Origin: Sipunculus nudus
Taxonomy: Eukaryota > Annelida > Sipuncula > Golfingiida > Sipunculidae
Length of the DNA stretch: 64,000 bases
Direction of reading: 5' to 3'
Assembly: GCA_026874595.1 (NCBI GenBank)
Contig: CM049313.1
Span: forward strand, 12,893,508-12,957,507
Both the position numbers and the translations under genes were made by a program. A model generated the notes under the pieces. It ran no database searches. It had not been told where the DNA came from and saw only the letters and a list, made by a program, of their open reading frames with translations. This document shows positions 9,332-22,959 of the stretch, one piece after another; within the stretch, counting starts at the first letter, position 1, and each line of letters opens with the position of its first letter.

Positions 9332-10435
9332 CTGAAATACCACAATACAAGTCATAAATAAAAAGTTGGCCTTCATCAGGATCAATTTGGATTTTGTTAT
9401 TTTTTAACATATTTACTTGGAGATCATTCATTGTATTGTTTTTTTTTTAAGTTTTATATCAAGCCATTCTCAACTTTTGTCTACAAAGTATAGTAAGAAA
9501 TTATTCTCATAATTTTTTTCTCAATATATATTTAGAAAAACAAAAACTTCCTCAGATGGATTATTTTATTCCCTGCTCAGTAATACATATATCTGGTATA
9601 TACATGTATATTAGTCATACCTGTAATGTGACTCATGTAAGCCCTACACCTCAAACATCAAAATACTGCTTATGCCTTTGCATGTGACACTGAATGAGTT
9701 TTTAATGCACACACAAAAAAAGATATGAATCTTGCCAACACATCATACAGCCAATTTCTTTTTCAAAAGAAATATATATATATATATATATTGTATGAAC
9801 CCTGGCAGAAGCAAATTGTAAAAGATTCATCAAATCTACAGGAATACCTGTGGTATTTTACAAAGGAACCAATGGTCAGGACGCTCAGCTGAACTTTGTA
9901 AAATGTCAGTAAATGTAAAATGTACAAGTTTATTTCAATTTTTTTTATATATAAGCATTTGAAAAGTTACAAGGAAATTGCACTGCTATTTGGTGATAAT
10001 CAATGACTAATGCAAGACAACTACTGCACGTGCACTTTTATGGAGTTCATCAAAGACACAGGAACCTCTCACGATAAAAAATTGTAAAGCTATCAGTATT
10101 TCAACTATCATATGATCATGATGTGAAAGAAATATGTGTTTCAAATATCCAATGTGAATATATGAAGCCCTGTAAAATAAAGAATAAGGAAGAAAGTTGA
10201 GATGAGCTGTTGTATAATAATGCACATTTAATTTATTATCTGAAATAAAATGCTGTAAAAAATTAATAATTTTTTAAACCACAAAATGTTTAACTGAATT
10301 TAATTGTAAAAGGAATTTAAGATAATATCACATAAAAAAAATAATGCCACAACATGGTATCTTCAAGATTACTCCTTGGATCACTCTTCCAAAAATGTTT
10401 TGTACATTGGAATTTTCAGTACATGCTAAGTAAAT
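9332..10435. other. Upstream flank of the ADGRV1-like coding region, no gene seen
   Basis: AT-rich sequence upstream of the first coding exon, presumed intron between a 5' UTR exon and exon 1. It contains a short (TA)n at about 9772-9791. No domain-bearing open frame or convincing exon was found. Confidence 0.5.
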
Positions 10436-10452
10436 GGGGGGGGGGGGGGGGG
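10436..10452. repeat. Poly-G tract (17 G)
   Basis: An uninterrupted run of 17 G. Similar runs of 9-19 G or C occur about twenty times in the window (for example 18401, 33341, 33909, 39072, 40337, 41161, 44057, 47862, 49874, 55091, 59751), many of them at the edges of dispersed elements. Confidence 0.9.
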
Positions 10453-12700
10453 CTAGCTGAGCTGGACCAAGGGAGCTGCCTGTAGTGAAACAGGTTACAT
10501 AACAAAGGTGAGGGCTGCATCACCCACTACACACCACTGTTCTGGGCTGGCTTGATGTAAACAAAACTTCACATGGTGTCTGAAAACTTTAATAAAAGCT
10601 ACTTATTTTGATCAGTTCATTTAAATTTTCAGATTTTAAAAGATTAGATCCTTACGGATATATGTTGTGAAAATAAAATCATCAATGTGTATAGGGAAAA
10701 AATGTGCCATGATCAAAGTTGGGCAAAATTTAAGGTATTGATTTTACATTTATGCTAAGAACTTGAATAAACTATAAAATTCTGATCTAATTTCTAGCAT
10801 ATAGTTAAATGTTCATTAAATAAAGCTACATGCTTGAAAAGTCTCTCTAGCTTCAACAGTTACCAGATAAAAGGGCTAAATATGTTTCCTGATATTTAAA
10901 AATATATATTATGCTCAAGCCCATAACTCCTATAAATTACAAAATATAGACCTAATTTCTGGGAAGTATCTAGGAAACATATAGAGGAATACTTATGAAA
11001 AATATGAACAAAACATCAGTGGTTTTGATATAAGTCAGTCTTGATGTGTAACACTAACAATAGGATTTTAATGGAAAATTGAGGTTTTTCCTTAATTTCT
11101 CCAAGTCGCAGTGACCCAGTTTTCTGTTTGGTAGAACTTATGAACATCTAAATGTATGTAGAATTTCTGATTTGTAGGTCCAAATGTTTCAAAAAGTGCC
11201 TTTTTAAAGGACAGCCTGACCACAGACAAAGGACCATTGCAATAGCTCAGATGACTTATAGTCAGCTGAGCTAAAAACAAAATGTTCTTAGTTAATAATG
11301 ACAACTTTGTCTAATAATTGGTCACAATACCTTGTTATATTAATAGTGCATGCTGATTAACCAACAAAATGTTCCCATACATTCACCTGGAAAAAAATGT
11401 TACAGCTGTTAGACTATTAAAAACTACCAAAACAGGCATTCATGGTCATTATGATTATGATTTTATAAAAATGGTGTTTTACAACATGACTTAATACATC
11501 TCTTAATATTAAATGACCATTACTGCCCTATTCTATGTGAACTTATTTGATACTCTCTGTTATAATCTTCATCATAAATTTACCCTTTTATTTCTAGTTT
11601 CCCCAGCATCATCCTGGTTATTTCCAGGAAATTTACAAGAATATAGATCTGCCACAAATCCTGATCCATAATGTATGTATTTTTTACATAACTTCTTGGT
11701 GTATGTTTTTAAACTAATTTTACAGGCATTGTTTTATTAATAAATGATCAGTTCCAAAACACACTAAACAAAATTGCCACAAAACTGCTAAAAGAAGGTA
11801 TTTATTTCAATTGACTATACATTTAACACCTACATGAAATAAAGTGTATACGTGATGATGAGAGGAAAATACCTGACTGACTCATCAAGATTTACCAGAT
11901 GAACTGCTGCATAATATACACCATACACAAGTAAATAGTTCTTCATACAGTACAACCAAGCAGCTTATATAGTCTATAAACTCCTTGATACAAACAATGA
12001 TACAGGAACAGTTACTGTGCACTCACCTAGCATTTAAAGCATCCAATATTTGATATTAAATACAGAAGAAACTAACACAACGTGTGCTGGTCAGGTCAAA
12101 AAAACCTTTGGGTAATGAAGCGTTATGAGGCTTCCAGGAATGACACAGAGAACCCATGTGGTTATTGTAAGCTCATTGATTTGTCTTAACTCCATGTACA
12201 CAGGTACATGGACGCTGAGTAATAAACTGAGGAGGGCCAAACCAAGTTTTCCTGATCCATTATTCAACATATTGATTTCTTACCCTTCACATGTGGCTCA
12301 AGTCAGGCGAGCCGATGCTCTTATATAGTTAAATTAATTACAGCAACCCCACACACCTGGAGAAGAAAATTTAGCATATGCACTCAAGTGGAACACTTTT
12401 TTCTTCCCAAGATACTGAACATGAATGCCTCACGATGCCTAATATGTTTACCTGACTCAGCAGTAATCATACAGATCTACATTTTACAAATTCCAAGGAG
12501 CCCTGATAACTTGACTTGCAAATTGTGTAAATAATTAATCACAAGCCTTTCATTTTATCCGAAGGTTCAGTTATTCAATGGATTTATCTCAAGGATTATA
12601 ATGCGTTTGGCATTCATGTACAACAACCATTCTTTAATTCAATTCCTGTTGATCATGCCAATTTGTCTGACTGAAAATGTTTTTTCACTTTGTCGTGCAG
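10453..12700. other. Gene-free AT-rich stretch with an old repeat remnant
   Basis: No gene seen. At 11244-11272 there is a short palindrome (AGCTCAG ... CTGAGCT) followed by AAAAAC, preceded by CGCAGTGACCCAGTTTT at about 11106. This combination resembles a repeat type I associate with lophotrochozoan genomes, but that link is from memory and not verifiable here. Confidence 0.4.
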
Positions 12701-12741
12701 CTACAGGTTGCTTTGGTCAAGACCACAACCCTGTGCGCTCC

Positions 12742-12985
12742 TTAAGCATAGCTGAGAGCCAACAGAGGTGATGCCATCAAGCAAAGCAGGGAGCCGCGCA
12801 CGACCACCACCATTTTACCCGTACCGTAGACTTGAAGAAAGCCACAGCACCCACAGCCACAAAAGGCAGAAGCAGCATACATTCCCTCCACCGATCCAAG
12901 CAGCGGAGACCCAGCCATGTCAATTGAGAGCCGAACCCATTCAGTGAAATGACAGAGCTTCAAGACGAATGCCATTTTATACTTG
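12742..12985 (-). promoter_or_regulatory. Possible minus-strand promoter with TATA box and 5' exon
   Basis: A locally GC-richer island in an AT-rich region. On the minus strand TATAAAA occupies 12981-12975, which would put a start site near 12945-12950. The following 200 bases are open (77 codons from ATG 12975) but show no recognisable domain. It lies 3.6 kb upstream of the ADGRV1-like first coding exon in the same orientation, so it could be that gene's 5' UTR exon, which the acceptor at 9332 requires. Evidence is positional and weak. Confidence 0.22.
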
Positions 12986-14740
12986 CAGTTTCTGCCATTT
13001 TGACAATGTTAGCAAGTTTTTTCTTCATAAGCCATGTCAATTTGTCATCATTATTAAATTAAAAATTCTTAATTATCAAAATATAATAAAAGGTTATATC
13101 AGCAAAACTACAAAAGAACATATAACATTTTTAGTATGATTTTGAACCAAGGTAAATGCACAAAGTCAGACAATAGAAACCTATATCTAGACTGATACTG
13201 AGATAAGATGCCTAGCCAAATTAACATGCTCAATATAGTGATCATCATGAAAACCAGTGTAACCACACCATTAAAACATGAGATTATAAATTTTTAACAC
13301 ACTGTGCTCAATTATCCTTGTATTAAATCAAGAGGTGACCTCAGATGTTGGGGAGTCCACTCTGCCTTGCAAATCTAAGCTTGGATAAATTTTATACAAA
13401 TACCATGATACATTACATAAAAAGCAGTAACACCCACAGTTATCTTGTGTCATATTTTCCCTGTTCTCAGGGGGCACTGTGTGTCTTATTGACTTAGCCC
13501 CATGCTCATCATGACAGATGGCACCACAATCAATTACAGGTACCTCAGAGCCCCCGCCTCAATAATACACAGACCTAATTATTGATCTCTCTGAGGCATG
13601 AGATGGAATATCAAACCCTGCTATTCAAACATAGCTCATCAAAACCTACATACTTTATGGACCCGCAATTAAGAAGATATTACCATATCAATGTGTCAAT
13701 GGAAAGGAGGTTAATGATATGTAATACCAGGTGATGTATTTTACTTCATTCTGAGTGGGAATCATTTGTGCTTGCACAGAGTACATCAACATACAATTTT
13801 GTAATATTTACTACTGGACCCCTGAAAAAACTACCTTCCATTTCCTGGGGTCAGGTGTTAATTTTGCGCCCTAGCTAGCCCTGCATACACATATCATATC
13901 GAGAAAGATAAGACAAGAAATGAAGCTGACTTTTCCAATATAACTTATATAAATAAACAAATGTTAATATAATTTTTATAGCAAGGTATAGTAGAAACCT
14001 ATCACTATTAAGGAAGTGAACCCACATTTTTTTCAAACAAAATTGTGTGTTCAGTACTGTTTTAGCCCCTTGAGGTTCAGCCTCATATCATGAACCTATA
14101 CCATTATCATCATTATCCATAACTGTCAGCATTTTATACTGAAGTAAAGATACTATCACTGAAAATTACAGTAATGTGCGATTTTTATGTAAATATTATA
14201 AAAATGTGTGCATGTTCTGGAATCGTCAAGTAAATTCAATGTGGGAGCAATAGATATATTTTATTCACAACAACAAACACATACAGATCACAATAAAATG
14301 GATAAATATAAAATATACATATATCTATCAAAATTATATTCATAAAATCTGCAAGTGTTAAAAGCCATGAAAAAGGAGCACTAAAAAGTAACCTTACATT
14401 TGTGAGGTATACTTATTTCCATAGTGGACCTTGAAAACACATTTAACAAGATGGCAGACCATGCATACAATTTAGATAATTTATCATATTAGTTGATTTC
14501 AAAATGCTGACTGAGACTATCGAACATGGAAACACTTATTCATGTACATATGTCAGTCAGTTAGATATATGTAAAACTATTGACTACAGTATTTTAAAAA
14601 TTACAATGATAATAATAGTTACATGTATAGTTTAAAACGACTGAGTGTTCATAAAAAAGTGACTAAGACATTCATGTAACTGTGAGTTACATCTATTAAA
14701 TACTGTGACTAAGAGATTCAAGGATAAAAAGTGACCATTA
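12986..14740. other. Gene-free stretch
   Basis: AT-rich DNA without recognisable exons. The part nearest 14740 probably includes the 3' untranslated tail of the LINE that follows on the minus strand, but I could not place its end. Confidence 0.4.
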
Positions 14741-14747
14741 TTAATAA

Positions 14748-16292
14748 TTATGTAATAAAAATTCCATTTTCCAGTTCCTTCATTTTCCTAAATAAGTAGT
14801 CTTTGTAGTTCTTCATAAATAATCTTTTACTGTTTGAAGTTTTAATACTAGATGGCAATTCATTCCATAATTTTATTCCATTAAATTTAAAACTATATTT
14901 ACCCTGAGTTTTGACTTGAGGTACAACATAAGCTTGATTACTTCTTCGTGTGTTATAACAATGTCTAACAGGTTCCATATCACTAAGGTATGCCGGAGCA
15001 TGATGAACATGAGTATTATACATTAGACCCAGTGTTAAATATTCAACCCTATGTGAAACATCCAACCATTTCAGCTTTTTAAAGTCACTTACTCTTAGGC
15101 TTTGTCTATTTGAATAATTTCTGACAAAACGTACCATTTTATTTTGAGCAGTCTGAAGCCTAGTCTTCAGTTTTTTATGAAGTCCCCGGTACCAAGTGTT
15201 ACAAGCATAATCAAAAATTCCCTGTAGTAGTGAAGAGCATAACAATTTTCTTTCCCTGAAATTCAAATTTGCATGTTTCCTGTACAGAAATTTTATTCTA
15301 GTATTTATTTTACTTATGACTGTATTGCCCATGATGTTTCCAGAGAGGGTCTGATCTAGTACTACCCCTAGATATTTAACATGTTCTTTAGAGATAATGT
15401 CCACAGAGTTACATTTAATGGATAACATGTTTCTTTTTCTTAATCTTTGGCTGGATGCAAATAAAATACTTTCAGTTTTACCCAGATGAATGGAAAGCCT
15501 ATTTTCCTCCAACCATACACACAATGACTCTAATTCAAGTGAAAGTTTACATTCTATCTCCTTAGGATCTCTCCCACTTACTATTAAAGCAGAATCGTCT
15601 GCATATAAGACTAAATCACATCCTACTAAACATTTCATATCATTTACATATATGGTAAATAACAAAGGTCCTAAAATGGAACCTTGTGGTACCCCACATG
15701 TAACATTCCCATAATTAGACCGTACATTATTGATTTCCACAAATTGTCTTTTGTCATTTAGATAAGACTCGAACTATGAAACAGCTGAAGTATTCAATCC
15801 AATTGCCTGTAATTTAGTAGTTAAAATATTGTGATCTACAGTATCAAAAGCCTTCTGCAGATCTATAAGTACCATGCCAGTGTAAATTCCACTATCCATA
15901 TTGAATCTTATTATATCTGTAAGATGTGTTAGAGCAGTGTTAGTGGAAAAACCAGGCCTAAATCCTGATTGATACTGATAGAACAAATTTTTGGTTCCAA
16001 GATAAGAATACAATTGATCATATGCTACCCTTTCTAAAATTTTGGATATGACTGGTAAGATTGAGACAGGTCTGTAATTTCCTTCATAATTTCTGTCACC
16101 TTTTTTAAAGAGTGGGACTACTCTGGCTATTTTGAAATCAGTGGGAACTGTTGACGTTTGTAGGGATAGATTTATTATAAAAGTAATAGGTGCTGCTATC
16201 GAGTATGCACCATCTTTAAGAAATAAGGAAAATAAGGACAGAAGGAAGCCAGTTTTACTTTTAGGCAGGTCAGTGACACCTGTACTGCATCT
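14748..16292 (-). mobile_element. CR1/L2-type LINE, 5'-truncated, reverse transcriptase with one internal stop
   Basis: A minus-strand reverse transcriptase of the Jockey superfamily. From 16292 the frame reads ...FLKDGAYSIAAPITFIINLS, VVPLFKKGDRNYEGNYRPVS, QSGFRPGFSTNTALTHLTD, LIDLQKAFDTVDH, then after a stop CGVPQGSILGPLLF and VLYADDSAL (the catalytic F/YADD box). It continues through the thumb region and a C-terminal FNGIKLWNELPSSIKT motif to the natural stop at 14748. The single lesion is a TAG at 15778-15776 where the family has tryptophan (x-F-x-S-Y-L context), a one-base change from TGG. No endonuclease domain remains, so this is a 5'-truncated, dead but young-looking insertion. Confidence 0.9.
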
Positions 16293-17447
16293 TTACCTTG
16301 GAAATATATACAAGGAAAATGGGAACAAGTTGTTAACATTTGTTACAATTCATTTTTTAAATTAGCATTTATATGTATTTTTTATGTATCAAGCGCACAC
16401 CATCAGACCATTGGCATTGTCGTCACGGTGTCGCGTTTCATTACCTCAACTGCGCCGGTAGGTGTCACTTCAGTGTTCAGCGTTTCAAGATCGCATCTGT
16501 GAAGGTGCCATCTCATTTCAATGGTCTAATGAAGTAGTTATTTCTACATGTTTACTGGCAAATACAACTAGGACGTAGTGGTCTGTGTGTGAAGTTGACC
16601 ACGGCAGACGCAAAGGTTGTCAGTCTCTCTGCCGACCCCTAACACCGTAAAGTGTTATTAAATATACCGTAAATAATAAAAAAAACCAACCCGCGCGATC
16701 CAGTATGTTCCACGTGCAGCTAATGCAGCGTATTTTTGTCTTGCACTTTATTATGTTATATTGCAACTGCCAACCGGCCAGTGGGTCTTTAATAAAAAGG
16801 ATGTAGGCGTTCATTTTTGTTACAGGCAGTCTTAATCTTGAAGACCACAATGCAGTGAAACAGCTTGTCAATGCCCACTCAATTTATTTAGTGCATCATC
16901 ACATTCAAATATAATGAAACTATTTTTTTAAGTAACACTTATGATTGAAAATATGAATATATAAAATCAAATTAGAATAAATTTAAATTTTAATTCATAT
17001 CTATGAAAAATCTATGCATATACCCCTGGACATTAATTAGATTGAACATAAATAAAATTTTACATTTAACTTTAATTGTAAACATAAAGATCAGGTACAT
17101 TTTATGTTTACAAAAAGAAACAATATTCGTCTCTATAAAAGTTATAGATTGAGAACCGAGAATCACTTGTTTATAATACAAATTATTTATAATTATTTTC
17201 GTAACATTGAATGCCCAAACCAGCTGACTAATTAACACGAAAAGAGTAGGCCTACTTTTTCAATACGATAACAAAATTTATTTCTTGTTATAACAGAGTA
17301 AAATATGCATATCTTGCCATCAGGCATGGTTTTATAATTACCCATACTTTTTAAAGACTAATTATGTTCAGGGCCGTACGCGAACAGCACAGTCGCTTGA
17401 AATCCTATTTGTTGGTGTGATTTTTCGAGAAATGGACGAAAATTGTG

Positions 17448-17479
<32 letters not shown>

Positions 17480-17690
17480 GTCGTACCGTAGGGGTCTAAA
17501 CTTCGTATACGGAGATAGTGGGTATCACTAAAGAGGTTCCTATAAAACACACCAAAAAAGAGGTTTCCTATGTTTTTCATCACTTTTTTCCCAGTTCCCC
17601 TTAATAAGGATTCAAGCAATTGTGTTTACAGAAAACCCCAGGGAGGAGAGGCCACTAATTAACCGAGAGGAATGCATATTTATATGTGTG
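16293..17690. other. Gene-free stretch with a small inverted repeat
   Basis: No gene. AGACCATTG at about 16404 is repeated inverted as CAATGGTCT at about 16520, bracketing a GC-richer 130-bp segment that looks like a small foldback element. A short (TA)n lies at about 17459-17479. Confidence 0.35.
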
Positions 17691-17696
17691 TGTGTG

Positions 17697-17698
<2 letters not shown>

Positions 17699-17785
<87 letters not shown>

Positions 17786-17787
17786 GA
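17699..17787. repeat. (GA)n then (GACA)n microsatellite
   Basis: About 30 bases of GA repeats directly followed by about 15 units of GACA. On the minus strand it translates as a run of serine, leucine and cysteine, which is not a real protein. Confidence 0.95.
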
Positions 17788-17929
17788 GATAGAGTGTTCT
17801 TAAATTTCCTTGATATGTATAATGTATTCCTCAGTAACGGTTCCAGATCTAGAGAGCCCCCCTCCCCCATCCCCCATCCCCGCACCTGTTGAGCTGTATA
17901 ACATCTTTCATTTTATCTATTACTTTCTC

Positions 17930-18330
17930 ATTTATTCGCGGTTAATTTTCATTTACATATCTCTGTTTTTCCCTAGCAATTAGATTATTAGGTAATCCAC
18001 AGTTTATTGCTTTTAAAATTATAAATTTTGGATATTAATGAACAGCTGTTTGAACTGCTCCGTTAAGATAGCAATACATTCTAACCCAGTAAATTTTATA
18101 AAAAAAAAGACCAGGGAGTCATGCAAACTCTCACGGCTCTTCGACCTATATTGAACTCACAATCAATGCTCTGTTGTGTCATGTGCGCCGCCTTAGCGCC
18201 TATAGGCTGGTAAAACGCAAAGTTGAACACAAGACGAACATATTCACTTTACCCCAAGGATTACATTTAAAAGATGATTTTTTCAAGTTATAAATATAGA
18301 TGCGCATTTTCACCATTGACATCAATATGT
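17930..18330 (+). repeat. Dispersed repeat family R2, copy 1
   Basis: Matches 49640-50100 in the same orientation. Shared landmarks in order are TTCCCTAGCAA, a TAATCCACAGTT/TTATCCACAGTT block, an AATGAACAGCT/AATAAACAGCT block, CTCACGGCTC, a GGTAAAA block and an ACATTTAA block. Only nucleotide similarity is visible; there is no coding region or clear termini. Confidence 0.6.
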
Positions 18331-18811
18331 TACAATTTATACATGTTCCAGCTGGTTTATATCATAAATTAAAAGAAATATAAATACTGAAACGTACCCC
18401 CCCCCCCCCCAACCATTTAAAGACATTTGCGAGAATGTTAAATAAGGAACAGAAAATTCTCATAATCGTTGTGAAAGGTCCCTCGAGATATCCTCTTTAC
18501 ATGGCATATCTAAATATTTTCCCAGTATATAGGACGGGAATATCCCCTCAACTACCCTCGCCCACGTATAAATACAATTTACTGAGGATTAAGCATTTTT
18601 TTACCAATTTATCCAAACATTTAAGTTTTTATCTGAAATTTCTCTGGTGTGGATGGTTTGGCAGCCCTCCACCCCACACCCCCGCCCAAACCCTGCCCCC
18701 CCCCCCCCTCTCCCCCCCCCCCCCGCAGCATGCAGACGTAATCTTGGAAAATATTAATTTAATTTAATCTGGAGAAAGTCCCTGTCTCGAGTCCTATACA
18801 TTCTATGTTCT

Positions 18812-18990
18812 GGTTTATGTTGATTGACAGTGTACCTGTAGGCCAAGAGGCGTTGTCAGAAATGACGAAATATTTACATCCTCATATATTTGCATCTTTA
18901 TAAGGCCTTATAATGCGTTCCTCAGACTTAGATGTTAAGACACTCCGGCGCTCGAAATCTGGTCGTAATGCCAGAGGGTCGATATGACGC
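18812..18990 (-). repeat. Dispersed repeat family R1, partial copy
   Basis: In reverse orientation it matches the first roughly 180 bases of the copies at 28159-28732 and 42385-42966. Shared landmarks are GTCATATCGACC, CTGGCATTACGACCAGATT, GAACGCATTATAAGGCC, ATTTCGTCATTTCTGACAAC and CTACAGGTACACTGTCAAT. It is truncated relative to the other two. Confidence 0.75.
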
Positions 18991-21900
18991 TATAACCAAC
19001 CCTCCCCCTGTAAAATAACCTTATTGCAGTGTTTTCCAAAATCACCTTGGGGATGCGGGGATTGTTAAGGGAATTATTCTTTTGGTTTAACCAAAAAAAA
19101 CCCTCCCGAATGCCCTGGATCACATTTTGGTTATCACCGGATGTACCCGTAATAAACATTAGGCCTATATAGGCCTATCTTACAGCCAGATATTTTTTAC
19201 ACCATAATTGATACATATTAAACCACAAACACGTATGTATAGCCCTCCAGCATGATGCTTTGAATATGAATGAATGAACGTATATCGTTGTATTGTGGTG
19301 TATACGTATATATCAGTTGTTGTTTGGATGCCTGTGTAAGCGAATTCTCCTTCCAGAGTAGGCCTTTATAGTAACATCTCAAATGCATACACAGACCCTC
19401 CCTCTAACAATAGTAGTAATTAAAATTCGTATAAATGTATCAACTCAATATATATCCAGGTGGACGTGTAGGAAAGATTATATACGTTCAGCTTTCTTGA
19501 TTTAATAACCATGTATTCAGACCTGTATAAATAAACCATTTGTAAAATACTGACTTTTATTCAAGTACCATTATATTATCATACAAACATAAGTCTGTAG
19601 AAAGTTTAATATTATTAATTTTGCTAAGCCTTGTCCACTTCCTAACCCAAATTATAACTAGATGGACTTTCCAACGACAAGCATGGAGTTTGTGTAGAAT
19701 GATAAGGATATGAAAGTCATACGTGTCCCGTCTATCAAGAAACACTAGACCTAAGAAAAAGCGTCACCTAAAAGTATTTGTCAACTATCAGCACTGCAAT
19801 AATTTTTTTTCAGGAGTAACAACGTTTGTAATATTTAAGTAATTTCTTAAGACAAGGTCCTTCTAAGAGAACTGTGTGACCTGATCTGTATTTTTTAAAT
19901 GTTCAACTTCAAGGTCCTGACAATCGAAAGTGTTGTAGTAGTTTTAAAATTGTGCGGCAGGTGGCAGCACTGCGTGGACGTAACTGCAACATACAGGGTC
20001 AAGATTTATTGAGGCATAAATTAACCTTGCCAACTCAACCGGATTTAAACGTGCTTGTCACGTTTTATGGCCCAGTCTCTGCCTAAATTACATTGAGAAA
20101 ACTGAGAATAGCAGATGACCCTCGCTCGCAGTCCCGTCAAGTAACCTTGCTGTGCTAGGACGGTCACACTCACCCTGATCCTGCATGTAGGATTACGGCA
20201 CGTTTTAATGACCTCACCAAGTACCAGAAGTAGTACAACATGATCCCATAATGCATTTGCACCTTCAACAATTATGGAAATTGATGTCACGAATTAACTA
20301 ACACCAGTGCTAGCAAGCACGACGTGCATGGGTTTCTGTTTAAGCCTTTATTTACAATGCTGTCTTACGGATAACACACCGCAAAGGAGATCCAAAGTTT
20401 TGGTTAGATGTTCAATCTGTTTAGCGAGCAAATACTTAATTTTGTTATATTTTGAATGGATGTTGTCGAAACATATTCTATATTGATATATATTTACTTA
20501 ATTATTGTAATTTACAATTCCAACGCGAAGTAGTTCGGTTTCGGCGTAAAAGCGTGTATTGCGCACGACCGCTGGCGGGGGTTATCCTTTACATTACCTA
20601 AATGACTACAAAGTTCGTTTTTATTATATGCCCATAAAGATGAACTTAGGATTATAAAAATGATTGTAATGCAAAAATAGAAATTAATCGATTGCTGCAT
20701 AGGCCTTTCAAATTGGGTCATAATTTAGCGATTGTTTTCAATTCAATATCTCGATTATTCGTTTAATTGTTACAGCCCTATTTATTAACCGAAGGAGAAA
20801 ACGAAGGGTTTGAAGGTTTGTATGTCTGTCTATCTATATGTATGTTTGTCCTCATGCATGCATGTTTGTCTGTTTGTCTGCCCGGCCCTGTAGCTGCAGC
20901 CGCACTTAAAATTGTGTACAAGTATTCCTACACAAGATCTTTGTCCCCTTGAAATAAGTATAACATAGAATAACAAGGCAAAAAAACTGTACTTCACTCT
21001 TGATCCCTTGATGGCAGCACGGCGAGGGTCTACAGTCTCTGTACACTTACACACACACATATACAGACATTGGCCACAGAAACACACACACACACACACA
21101 CAAACATAAACTAACCCGCGAGGACTTAGATTTAGCACCGCACTTCCGAGGACCAGCAGTTCCGCTACAGTGAGGAAGAAGTACTACTGAGATGTAAAAC
21201 AGTAAAAGACGCATGTATCCCTTTTTTCAAAGAAAAAAGGGCTGGTTAGACGTGAGAATGATGCGTTGACTTGCGAGGACAAATTGCGAGGACGTTCATA
21301 TGCATATTGCACTTTTATGCCATATCTTCAAGTCGTAACAAGGACACACTAATTAGCATATCAAGCACACTTGGATAATCATTTTTATGAAGACCGGCTT
21401 ACATCCCCGGCTAACACACACACTTATCCAACCATCGCGCAAAGCTCTCAATATAGATGGCGCGGTCACACACACACACATACACACACACACACACAAC
21501 AAGTTTCAAGCGAAACCTTCCTTATGAGGATTTGCAAGAAACTTCCCTAACATACATTTCCTAGCTATGTTTAGGTGTTTAAACAGCTTTTCTTTTGAGA
21601 GGACGCGTGTGCAAGTTCTCACAGGAAAAAACTTCTCGCGCGTTTGGTGTGCAGTCAATATCGTTTCCTTTTAAGTTCGGATACACACACACACATACCC
21701 TCACACACACACACACACACCTTAAGACAAACATGACAAATTCCATCTCTCAGACTGTCATAATTTTCTTCGCTCCTACACCATACTTTAAAGCTGTGGT
21801 TCTATGTCCGCGTATATATGCGTATAAGCGTGAAAAAAATCGCGATTTCCACGTATAGGGTCTGCGTGAACTCAGGGATTCGGGGAAAAATTATCTTACT

Positions 21901-22950
21901 TCAACATCTTTCTGTTGAAGACTAGATTCACTTTACACATATACACGTTATCCAGTTCACGCACATAAGCGCACATGGAAACCTGGCCAATTAAGAAAAA
22001 CGTTTTGCGGTTGTTTGGCAACCGTCGGCGATTTAACTTATGCAGAGAACAGGACTATATAGACCGGGCTCACATGAGAGCAGAACAACATCAACATGAA
22101 CAAAACTCATGGAAGCCTCTTCCACAGAGCTGCGGAGCGCCTCCGTGTGTTTGTGTAAGAGACTAAAGCTGAAGGAATCCTCACATTTTGGGTTTGTTAT
22201 CAAGACGCGCCATAATTATGCGTTTCAGGTTTGCTCGCGTTCCTTCACGTTTTTTTTCGCGCGAGTTCAAGTAAAAAAATTTACAACCTTTTTTGCCCCC
22301 TCAAAGTAACCGAAACTTGGAAAAGCGGAACGGAAGCATTCTTGTGACCAGTAGATTATGCCGTACTTTTGTGTGATTTACTTCACGTTTCCATGCGTTT
22401 TTTGGTACGCATTTGTCCTGTGTTAGTCGGGGTTAACTGCCATTACATGAAATATTGTGACCATGTCCAAACTATTTCAAAGCATCACGTCTCTGCCCAG
22501 GCTCTCACATTGTGTCTGTTTTCTCACTCGTTTTGTGTGTTTTTATGCGATGTGGTCAACCGTTTTAGTGTCCACAACTGGAGCAAAATGTACCAAAAAG
22601 CAAGGAAAACGCTGATGTGTTAGGGCCGCTTACGTAATATGATCTTAAACTATGTATGGACAGTTAAGGTGCAGATTAAAAATTAAATAAATTTGAATAA
22701 GATAAAATTGGCTTAAACAGTCTTAATATACATCCATGATCTCAACTGCGCCGTCAACAAAAGCTTGCAGATTGTACTGGTGTTATGATTTATTAATAAA
22801 AAAATAGTTTACATTCAGATATACTTTGAAATCAGCTATCAGGATTATAATGGTTATCATTCATATCAAAATATTTATGCACATCATAGTTTATATGTAT
22901 AGACTATACACTGTACACTAATAAATGGTTGGAATCACTCATTTTTTCCA
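18991..22950. other. Gene-free region with microsatellites
   Basis: No recognisable gene. It holds (CA)n tracts at about 21046-21100, 21469-21500 and 21685-21720, and a TGTC/TGTT-rich stretch at 20820-20882. Two donor-like minus-strand sites lie near 20190 and 20214 in a GC-richer patch, but no exon could be assigned to a gene. Confidence 0.35.
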
Positions 22951-22959
22951 AAACAAATT

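Noticed and set aside
18435-18767. 110-codon plus-strand open frame with a poly-proline tail
   Set aside because: The tail is a poly-C run and the rest has no domain; composition fits chance.
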